This document shows, piece by piece, positions 7,697 through 13,171 of a stretch of DNA of 13,171 nt. The DNA comes from Geobacter sp. (lineage in GTDB: Bacteria; Desulfobacterota; Desulfuromonadia; Geobacterales; Geobacteraceae). The DNA lies in contig RPRC01000184.1 in NCBI GenBank assembly GCA_003857395.1, positions 1 to 13,171 of the forward strand, read 5' to 3'. The notes under the pieces are model-generated. The model did not search any database. It saw only the letters and a list, made by a program, of their open reading frames with translations, and was not told the origin of the DNA. A program made the translations under genes and the position numbers. Within the stretch, counting starts at the first letter, position 1; each line of letters begins with the position of its first letter.

Positions 7697-9924
7697 AACT
7701 ATCGTTGAAGCAGCTGCAAACACTCCTTTCCGGACTTGCCGTTTTTTGCCTCTTTGTCTTTCCGGCCGGCTCGCTTGCGGCACGGCACCAGTCAACCGGA
7801 GCGCCGGCTCAATGCAAAACGATCAGCATCGTCGCATCCAACACCCTGCTCCAGGCAACGGAAGTCCGGATTGCCGTGGAGGACGTCATTGCCTTGCTCC
7901 GCCAAGGGTTCCCCACTGCCCGGGTAACACTGAACACCCCTACTGCCCAAATTCGCATCGAACTTCCCAATCCAAAGCAAATGCGAAAAACCCGTTCCTC
8001 GCACCCGGCACGTCATCCTCGCTATCCGCTCCTTCATGCTCCCTGGCCTGGCTATCGTTGGAATTCGCGGCAAACGAAAAACTCCATCGAACTCAGGCTT
8101 GAGGCATCTTCTCCCCAGGGGGTTGCCTGCGGACTCTACGGCTTGCTCCAGGAACGGCTCGGCTTCAAATTCATCCATCCCCGAGAGACGTTGTTACCTC
8201 ACCATGCCAGCTGGCCCCTGCCTCCCAATTTCCACTGGCAGGCCACGCCACGCTTCGAGAAAAGAGGCTTTCACCTGCATACTCTCCACCCGACCGAATT
8301 GGCCGAACAGCTGAATAACCCCGCATACCCCTCGGCCCTGGCTGATGTCCGGGAATATCTGGACTGGCTGGCCCGCAACGGCCAGAACGTCATGCAATTC
8401 TACCTTCTGCGCGATGCCGATGCTGACGAATGGATCACGCATGCGCGACAGATTGTGTCCTACGCCCATGAGCGCGGCATCAAGGTGGGCGTCGCTTTTT
8501 CCCTGTCCATGATTCAGCAGCGGGCATTCCAGGTTCTCAACCTTCTCAGGCCTTTTCCATCCTACCGCAGCCAGATCGACAGTTCCCTGGCCAGCCTGTT
8601 CCGGGTCCCCTGGGATTTCGTCACCATGGAACTCACCATGGGTGAATATCTGCCCGACCTGGCAACTCTCCTGCCCGGAACCAGCGAGTACCTGGTGCAT
8701 GAAGTAACCGGAAAATACCGCACCCGGCTCTTTTTAGCGACACACGTGATCAGAAGAGCGAACGAAAAAACGTCGCAAGCCGTCCCGCATCTTGACCAGG
8801 CTGGTCCGGGGACCGGAATCCTCATTCACACCGTGATGAACTACGCACTGAGCGATCCCAGAGCCCCTGTCTACGGCAACAAGAATCTCTCCTTCATGCT
8901 CGAACGAGCCATCATCGAATCAAAAAGCCGGGAAACCTGGTACTGGCCGGAATCTTCCTACTGGATCGCCTACGACAGTTCTGTACCGCTCTTTCTTCTA
9001 ACCTACCTGGAGACACGCTGGCGGGACATGAATTGCGTAGAAAAAATCGGCCTGCCCGGACACCTGACCTTCAGCTCCGGTTGGGAATGGGGCTACTGGC
9101 TAGTCGACTGGAGCGTTGCCCGCTGGTCTTGGAGGTATGCGGAAAATGGGAAAATCCGGCAAAATGGACCGCTCTCTACACTGTCAGATATTTTTCCAAA
9201 CCCTGCGATTGGGAAACTCTGGAAAGATGCCCTGGCCCTGGAGAAGCACTATTTGAAGGAGAAAGAACTGATCAGATATCTGGCCGCCACCACACCCTTT
9301 GCCGAGCTGCCCCGTCCATTCCGGAAATCTTTTCAACCGGCAGCCGAATTCAGCGCTGCTGAACTGTTCCGGGGCAGCAAAACGAGTGCGAAAGAACAGC
9401 CAAGGAAAGTTATGACTGATCTGGCTGACTATGCCGGACACTTAGAGAAGATTGTTGAAGGCCTGTCCAGGGAGATGACAAAACAGTTCGGAGGGAATAC
9501 TTCTGACCAGCGCGAAATAGGTTCACTGGCCTTGGAACTGAAGACCTGTCTGGCCATGTCCGCACTTCGTGCCCGTCATCGAGCGATAACGATCAGGGCA
9601 CTGATGGCTGAAGAGAAAGGTGCGGTGTCTCACTTTACTTCCGCAGCAAACAGGAATACGTTGCTACAGGAGGCCACGGGAATACGCCTGAAAGGACTAC
9701 AACTGGTCAGGGAACAGGAACGTCTCTATCGCTATCCGGCCGAGATGATCGCCAGACAGAGGGAAAGCCTGACCGCGTATCGGTTCGGTTATCTCTACCC
9801 GGTCAGCTCGCTATTTTTCTGGGAGCGTGAAGAGGAACAGATAAGGCAGGGCCGGTTCGACCCATTTTTCATGAATCTTTGGGATTTTCGCCGGGTGCTT
9901 GGCCTGGAAGGTCTTTTCTTTTGA
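7693..9924 (+). CDS. Secreted glycoside-hydrolase-like protein (GH20 N-domain/DUF4838-like architecture)
   Basis: A 743-residue exported protein. Residues 1-30 are a Sec signal peptide (KLSLK n-region, hydrophobic core 11-25, likely cleavage after SLA-A). Residues ~40-180 look like the alpha/beta domain found ahead of catalytic barrels in GH20, GH67 and DUF4838 proteins: paired strands, then a GVACGLYGLLQERLGFKFIHP stretch (143-162) corresponding to their conserved 'xxGxxYGxxxLLExLGvrwxxP' pattern. Residues ~185-480 look like a TIM-barrel catalytic region, with a LARNGQNVMQFY strand (226-237), acidic residues in TMELTMGEYLPD (311-322) and WYWPESSYW (416-424), and a very Trp-rich segment (463-480) typical of sugar binding. 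The C-terminus is helical. The family assignment is by pattern only and the substrate is unknown. The start is GTG; it lies 30 nt after the kinase stop, with only a weak GGCGGTG ahead. An ATG mini-ORF (7679-7696) overlaps this start. Confidence 0.8.
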   Translation: MKLSLKQLQTLLSGLAVFCLFVFPAGSLAARHQSTGAPAQCKTISIVASNTLLQATEVRIAVEDVIALLRQGFPTARVTLNTPTAQIRIELPNPKQMRKTRSSHPARHPRYPLLHAPWPGYRWNSRQTKNSIELRLEASSPQGVACGLYGLLQERLGFKFIHPRETLLPHHASWPLPPNFHWQATPRFEKRGFHLHTLHPTELAEQLNNPAYPSALADVREYLDWLARNGQNVMQFYLLRDADADEWITHARQIVSYAHERGIKVGVAFSLSMIQQRAFQVLNLLRPFPSYRSQIDSSLASLFRVPWDFVTMELTMGEYLPDLATLLPGTSEYLVHEVTGKYRTRLFLATHVIRRANEKTSQAVPHLDQAGPGTGILIHTVMNYALSDPRAPVYGNKNLSFMLERAIIESKSRETWYWPESSYWIAYDSSVPLFLLTYLETRWRDMNCVEKIGLPGHLTFSSGWEWGYWLVDWSVARWSWRYAENGKIRQNGPLSTLSDIFPNPAIGKLWKDALALEKHYLKEKELIRYLAATTPFAELPRPFRKSFQPAAEFSAAELFRGSKTSAKEQPRKVMTDLADYAGHLEKIVEGLSREMTKQFGGNTSDQREIGSLALELKTCLAMSALRARHRAITIRALMAEEKGAVSHFTSAANRNTLLQEATGIRLKGLQLVREQERLYRYPAEMIARQRESLTAYRFGYLYPVSSLFFWEREEEQIRQGRFDPFFMNLWDFRRVLGLEGLFF

Positions 9925-9947
9925 GCGAACCCTTTCCGGAACGAGTT

Positions 9948-9963
9948 GCGCTACTGGTAGCGC
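9948..9963 (+). terminator. Possible terminator or 3'-end hairpin after the glycosidase-like gene
   Basis: A perfect 6-bp stem GCGCTA/TAGCGC with a CTGG tetraloop, 24 nt beyond the stop at 9924. It is followed by CAATTATTTCC rather than a true T run, so as an intrinsic terminator it is weak; it may instead protect the mRNA 3' end. A second hairpin, TTTCCC-AGTA-GGGAAA, lies at 10015-10030. Confidence 0.35.
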
Positions 9964-10486
9964 CAATTATTTCCTGACGCACCCTGCCGCAACTGCAGCC
10001 ACGTTTAACTTCATTTTCCCAGTAGGGAAAGAAATATTCCTGACCAGTATGACGCACACCACATTCACAGTCATTCGTCTTATTCACCTGCTGCCCCCAT
10101 CTTTCCGCATCTGATCTGTTCGTTACTCGCGCTGTACTACGAAACTACCCCAGCCAATTACCGCACATCCGAACCTGAGCTGGAGAAATTTGCCCGAAAA
10201 GCCCGCTGTTCTTTTTCAGGCTGTGGCCGATCAGTGCAGGAGTTGGTGTGCCGTACATATTTGTTGGGAAAGATCGTTTTGAAACCGCATGAACACCTGT
10301 ATTCGACTATCATTTGTCAATCTCCTCTTTTGGTTGTCGAGCGACGCTATCCGGCCGCTTCCTGCGTTTGTCTGAATTCAGCATGACAGACCCGTATGAC
10401 AACCGTTTGTCGATTCGAAAAAAGTTTTGAAAACGTTGGCCGGCAAAGCTCGTGTCACCAGACCCTTTCGGTGGATTGTTCTCGGC

Positions 10487-10531
10487 AAAAAAATGCCTCC
10501 ACGGACCAGGATGAAGGAAATCCGAGGAGGC
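10487..10531 (-). terminator. Rho-independent terminator for minus-strand transcription
   Basis: Read on the minus strand: GCCTCC (10531-10526), a T:T mismatch, CGGA (10524-10521), a 15-nt loop, TCCG (10505-10502), GGAGGC (10500-10495), then A and seven T (10493-10487). The ten Watson-Crick pairs and the uninterrupted T run make this the best terminator in the window. The only genes it can serve here are psiE and the small Cys-rich ORF, whose stop is about 325 nt away, or an unannotated minus-strand RNA. Confidence 0.7.
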
Positions 10532-10855
10532 TGACAAAAGGAGACGTTACTTCACACTACCATAGGACATGCCTGTTAAAAACCAGAAAAACCTTACAAT
10601 TTCACTATTTTCAACGTTGTATCGAAGATGTCGAATCACTGTAACATTTCTTCAATTTTTGACTGAATTATTTTTCAGTGTCCGGTAATTTGACCTGAAC
10701 CGTAGCGATAACATGATACCGGGACCAGAATTGATCATTCAGAAGAGCCTCTTGCCAAACCCCGTGACTCTGCCGCGGCAGCACCCGTGCGCAAACCTGG
10801 TCCGATCTGCTCAGCCATGCCGTCAGTTTGTGCGGTAGCGCGCGTGGACGCTGTT

Positions 10856-10987
10856 TCAGGATGCATGGCAAGCGGAAACGGCTCTCGTGACGGAAGCGGT
10901 TACTACCTCGATGTTTTCTTCTTCCGTGCTGTTCAGGCAATACCAGCAGTTCTGACCATGCAGTGGACAAGGGAGACTTTTGCACAT
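10856..10987 (-). CDS. Small Cys-rich protein (43 aa), unrecognised
   Basis: I do not recognise this gene. The ATG at 10987 is preceded by GGAGGT (10999-10994) with a 6-nt spacer, one of the best ribosome binding sites in the window, which is the main reason to call it. The product is 43 residues with cysteines at 2, 7, 14, 17 and 40; the N-terminal part (CKSLPCPLHGQNCWYC) contains a CWYC pair that could bind metal or an Fe-S cluster or form disulfides, followed by an acidic and then hydrophobic tail. There is no signal peptide. It starts 62 nt after the psiE stop on the same strand, so co-transcription is likely. An overlapping ATG frame (MHPETAST..., also 43 codons) begins at its last codons but has no ribosome binding site and is not called. 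A longer frame extends upstream of the ATG but ignores the strong Shine-Dalgarno. Confidence 0.55.
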   Translation of the reverse strand: MCKSLPCPLHGQNCWYCLNSTEEENIEVVTASVTRAVSACHAS

Positions 10988-11022
10988 AGTTGCACCTCCA
11001 AGTTTCGTTAGTTTGTTGCCAA

Positions 11023-11036
11023 GAGAAGCACTTCTC
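11023..11036. repeat. GAGAAG-CA-CTTCTC palindrome between psiE and the small ORF
   Basis: A perfect 6-bp inverted repeat with a 2-bp centre in the 62-nt gap. With such a short loop it is more likely a protein-binding dyad or an RNA processing site than a terminator. On the minus strand the T run (GGGTTTTT) comes before the dyad, not after it. Confidence 0.3.
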
Positions 11037-11049
11037 AGTCTGAAAAACC

Positions 11050-11487
11050 CTACAACGCTTCCTTTTCCTTCTCCGGAGAAAAACGGATGGCAATGATCCT
11101 GACCAAGGCAAGCGAAAGCACCAGCGCCAGCGCCATGAAGAGCTTCTGCCATTCGATATCCCGATACCAGAAGGCCATAATCTCGGTCAGGGTGGTAACC
11201 AGCACCGCATCGATAATATAGGTGACCTTGACCCTTCCATAGCTGTAATAGGCAAGGGCCGTGCGGAGTATTTCCATAATGGCGAGCACTGTCAGGATAT
11301 CGATGAGAATGGTTCGGAACGCCTCATGAAACGGCTCGCTGAAAATCAGGCGAAAATCGTAGACCGTATAGGCGGTTCCGGCCAGGATCGTGACGAATAT
11401 CGCCACAACCACCAGCGAGATAACCGCCTTGGCCGCGATTTCGAAGATTCGGGAAATTTTTTCACTCATGCCTGCATCTCGGTACAT
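11050..11487 (-). CDS. psiE: PsiE-family (phosphate-starvation-inducible) inner-membrane protein
   Basis: A 145-residue integral membrane protein with four predicted helices (about 18-41, 57-80, 88-107 and 115-135) and a charged C-terminal tail (SPEKEKEAL). The spacing of helices, the polar residues inside them (E72/R75, then YYSYGRVKVTYIIDAVLV, and E102) and the length fit the PsiE family, whose biochemical role is not established; in E. coli it is induced by phosphate starvation. The first ATG is favoured: AAAAGGA lies 8 nt upstream on the minus strand. A second in-frame ATG at codon 7 has no comparable site. No clear Pho box was found in the upstream region, so phosphate control is not shown. 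It is divergent from the large gene at 11709 and likely co-transcribed with the small Cys-rich ORF. Family membership is by helix pattern and sequence feel. Confidence 0.8.
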   Translation of the reverse strand: MYRDAGMSEKISRIFEIAAKAVISLVVVAIFVTILAGTAYTVYDFRLIFSEPFHEAFRTILIDILTVLAIMEILRTALAYYSYGRVKVTYIIDAVLVTTLTEIMAFWYRDIEWQKLFMALALVLSLALVRIIAIRFSPEKEKEAL

Positions 11488-11559
11488 GGATTTGGTCCTT
11501 TTCTCCGGGCCGATCCTACCCGCTTTGCTTTACAGACATGTTTCTTCAACGTTAAAACC

Positions 11560-11587
11560 GCGATACATTCAGCGGATTCCGTATCGC
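11560..11587. promoter_or_regulatory. Operator-like dyad GCGATAC-N14-GTATCGC
   Basis: Perfect 7-bp inverted arms (11560-11566 and 11581-11587) with a 14-bp spacer in the divergent region between psiE and the right-hand gene. It lies about 20 bp upstream of the predicted plus-strand -35 element and could bind a dimeric regulator controlling either gene. It is not followed by a T run in either direction, so it is not a terminator. Confidence 0.4.
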
Positions 11588-11618
11588 AGGTAAAGTTCAC
11601 CTGAATTTTGTCCACCTG
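11587..11618. promoter_or_regulatory. CAGGT-N7-ACCTG dyad plus a third ACCTG half-site
   Basis: CAGGT at 11587-11591 and ACCTG at 11599-11603 form a perfect dyad, and a third ACCTG half-site lies at 11614-11618, inside the spacer of the predicted promoter. This arrangement suits a repressor or activator that binds cooperatively over the promoter. The regulator is unknown. Confidence 0.35.
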
Positions 11619-11636
11619 TAACAGAATCTCTATACA
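11608..11636 (+). promoter_or_regulatory. Predicted sigma-70 promoter for the large right-edge gene
   Basis: TTGTCC (11608-11613) and TATACA (11631-11636) are separated by exactly 17 bp, each matching the consensus at four of six positions. Transcription would begin near 11643, giving a leader of about 66 nt before the ATG at 11709. This would exclude the in-frame ATG at 11640 as the start. Confidence 0.45.
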
Positions 11637-11708
11637 GCTATGGCGTACTTGAAGAAAAAATCTCAGCTAACAGACTGTTGGAAGGAGACGGGAGTTTCAA
11701 TCCCTGCC

Positions 11709-13171
11709 ATGTCACGAACAAGCAGAAAAACCGCGGTTGGTTACCCTTCGCCAGGCAACGTAACAGGCGGAAAAATATCTTTAAACGACACCCTCAAGGC
11801 TTTGGAAATCGTCGACGATTACGGTCGTATAATCCTCGAAAACCTGCCCTTCGCCCGGAACGACACAACCGTAGGCACCGAGACGGAACTGCAGGTCGCG
11901 GTCTATGGTTCCCGCTTTGACGTGGATCTTCCCCGAACCATCGAGTCGTCGAACTATTTCGCCAATGCCATCCGGCGAGCCGCCACCGGAGACCTGCCCC
12001 GCAAACGTGTCACCGATATCGAACGGTATTTGAGTGATAATCGGGATGAGGTCTGGGAAAACAGTTGGGTCCGCTTTGGCAGGGACGTCCTCTGCACCTA
12101 TGCGAACCAGATTCTGGAGAGCGATCTGCGGGCCGACAAGTCCTCCCCCGACAGCGTAAACAGAACGGACAGTGGCCGCTTTCTCTTCAGCGACAGCGAT
12201 GGCCGCCCCATGGTGCGCATCCCGGTGAGCTACCTGGTGAAATTGGCTATGGCTCAGTACCTGGGCTCGCGAAAAAACCTGCCGTTTCTCCTGCGCGCCA
12301 CCGCCGAAAGGCTGATGGGCCATTACCTGAACGACAACACCTCCCCGGAGACCTTCTCTTTCCATGTGATTCCACTACGGGAAAAGACCGGAATGGGGCT
12401 TGCCGTGGCGCGCGAGGCCTCGAAACGGATGCTGCTTACCCAATTGCTGGTCATGTATGCGAACCGGAGCTTTGGACTTAAGGAAAGCGGCCAGACAGCC
12501 AGCGTCTATTTAGCGCCCAACCCGCCGCAGCGCCAGAAGGCCCTGAACGAACATATCTCCGACTCTTTCTACCGTGACCTGTTCATGAGCCCCTGCCTGT
12601 CCGGCTGGGACCAGGGCGAAGAAAAATACCGCTACATGCGACTCTGTCACAAAGTCCTGAGCAGAAGCCAGTTGAATGCCGTGGCAAAATTGAAACATGC
12701 CGGCATCATCCTCAACAACCTCGTGGTGCTGCCGAACACCTCCAACGTGAGCCTGGCCAACAACGGCACCCATGTCAGCCTCGGCAGCAGAAGACTGACC
12801 GCGGCCATTGCCGCAGGTACCGCGGACTACGGCGAAGCAGAGGAAAAGTACCTCGGCGACCTGGTCATCAAGATTACCGAACACTTCCTGCCGCTGTTTG
12901 TCGGCACCTACAGCGCGGCTCCCTACCGACTCGATTACGCCGGCTTCCATCCGGAGAAGGCCCTCGGTTTCCTGGCCCACGAACTGGATTACTCGCAACT
13001 GCGCATCCTCTGGCGGATGTGGAAGGCCAAAGCAAAGATCAGGATCTGCGCCGCACCGGTCACCCCTTTCGGGCCGGAATGGCTCGACCGGCTGATCAGC
13101 CGGGTCTTCAATCTCAAGGGGGATTTCGTCCATGACTTCCGCCTGCTGGACTACCTGGTCTGCCTCCTCAG
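11709..13171 (+). CDS. Large protein of unknown function, C-terminus beyond the window
   Basis: I do not recognise this protein. The frame stays open for about 487 codons from the ATG at 11709 to the right edge. It has no signal peptide or obvious membrane helix and looks cytosolic and mainly helical, with a basic, Ser/Gly-rich first ~20 residues. Noticeable segments include an ETELQVAVYGSRFDVDLPR stretch near residues 56-74, an LPNTSNVSLANNGTHVSLGS stretch near 340-360 and an HELDYSQLRILWRMWKAKAK helix near 425-445. Start choice is unsettled: AAGGAG (11682-11687) and GGGAG (11690-11694) lie 21 and 14 nt ahead of this ATG, further than usual, and an in-frame ATG at 11640 would add 23 residues but has no Shine-Dalgarno; a stop at 11619-11621 bounds the frame. 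Base composition matches the neighbouring genes and the frame is uninterrupted, so it is surely coding. It is divergent from psiE. Confidence 0.85.
   Translation, partial: MSRTSRKTAVGYPSPGNVTGGKISLNDTLKALEIVDDYGRIILENLPFARNDTTVGTETELQVAVYGSRFDVDLPRTIESSNYFANAIRRAATGDLPRKRVTDIERYLSDNRDEVWENSWVRFGRDVLCTYANQILESDLRADKSSPDSVNRTDSGRFLFSDSDGRPMVRIPVSYLVKLAMAQYLGSRKNLPFLLRATAERLMGHYLNDNTSPETFSFHVIPLREKTGMGLAVAREASKRMLLTQLLVMYANRSFGLKESGQTASVYLAPNPPQRQKALNEHISDSFYRDLFMSPCLSGWDQGEEKYRYMRLCHKVLSRSQLNAVAKLKHAGIILNNLVVLPNTSNVSLANNGTHVSLGSRRLTAAIAAGTADYGEAEEKYLGDLVIKITEHFLPLFVGTYSAAPYRLDYAGFHPEKALGFLAHELDYSQLRILWRMWKAKAKIRICAAPVTPFGPEWLDRLISRVFNLKGDFVHDFRLLDYLVCLL

Larger units (their letters stand above)
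9925..10855. other. Long intergenic region (~930 bp) without convincing protein genes
   Basis: This stretch lies between the plus-strand four-gene cluster and the convergent minus-strand psiE transcript. Open frames here are short, overlap one another on both strands, mostly start with TTG or GTG and lack ribosome binding sites. No tRNA, IS end or tandem repeat was recognised. What stands out is the hairpins at 9948-9963 and 10015-10030, the minus-strand intrinsic terminator (10487-10531), and an AT-rich segment near 10560-10680 with an ACTGAA-N6-TTCAGT dyad (10662-10679). It could hold an untranslated RNA or decayed sequence. Confidence 0.5.

Noticed and set aside
9869..10087. 72-codon minus-strand frame with CEC and CSC motifs
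   Set aside because: It has a GTG start with poor spacing to any Shine-Dalgarno and overlaps the end of the glycosidase-like gene antisense.
10430..10500. GEMM (c-di-GMP) riboswitch
   Set aside because: A GGCAAAGC string is present but the surrounding paired elements of the riboswitch core could not be found.
10668..11111. 147-codon minus-strand frame running through the small Cys-rich ORF
   Set aside because: It begins inside psiE, has no ribosome binding site at its start, and competes with the 43-codon frame that has an excellent one.
11488..11640. Pho box upstream of psiE
   Set aside because: Only isolated CTGT-like halves were seen, not two CTGTCA-type repeats with 11-bp periodicity.

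Overview
The window looks like chromosomal DNA of a Gram-negative bacterium with moderately high GC. The mix of a PHP-glycosyltransferase fusion, a radical SAM partner, a soluble hybrid histidine kinase and a PsiE-type membrane protein would fit a Desulfuromonadia-type anaerobe (Geobacter/Desulfuromonas relatives). That placement is inferred from gene content, not from any marker gene, and is weak. No rRNA, tRNA, CRISPR array or intact mobile element was seen.

Layout. (1) 1-1792, minus strand: the first ~597 codons of a Zn/Cd/Pb-exporting P1B-ATPase with a His-rich N-terminus; its C-terminus lies beyond the left edge. (2) 1793-2256: a 464-bp divergent intergenic region with no convincing gene, a short inverted repeat and a near-perfect 13-bp direct repeat. 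(3) 2257-9924, plus strand: four closely spaced genes, namely a PHP phosphoesterase-GT4 glycosyltransferase fusion (801 aa), a radical SAM/auxiliary-cluster protein (428 aa), a cytosolic PAS-histidine kinase-receiver hybrid (541 aa), and a secreted glycosidase-like protein (743 aa). Gaps are 8, 79 and 30 nt, so an operon is plausible. (4) 9925-11049: over 1 kb that holds little coding sequence apart from a 43-aa Cys-rich ORF with a strong Shine-Dalgarno on the minus strand (10987-10856) and a clear minus-strand intrinsic terminator (10531-10487). (5) 11050-11487, minus strand: a psiE-family four-helix membrane protein. (6) 11488-11708: a divergent regulatory region with dyads and a plausible sigma-70 promoter. 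(7) 11709 to the right edge, plus strand: the N-terminal ~487 codons of a large protein I do not recognise.

How the genes may work together (inference): the fusion protein and its tightly coupled radical SAM partner look like enzymes that build or modify a glycosylated lipid or surface molecule. The exported glycosidase-like protein would act on carbohydrate in the envelope or outside the cell, and the soluble kinase could regulate the set. psiE and the small Cys-rich ORF probably share a minus-strand transcript that could end at the terminator near 10490. The metal ATPase is an independent detoxification gene. The most interesting unknowns are the PHP-GT4/radical SAM pair, the 43-aa Cys-rich peptide and the unidentified large protein at the right edge.
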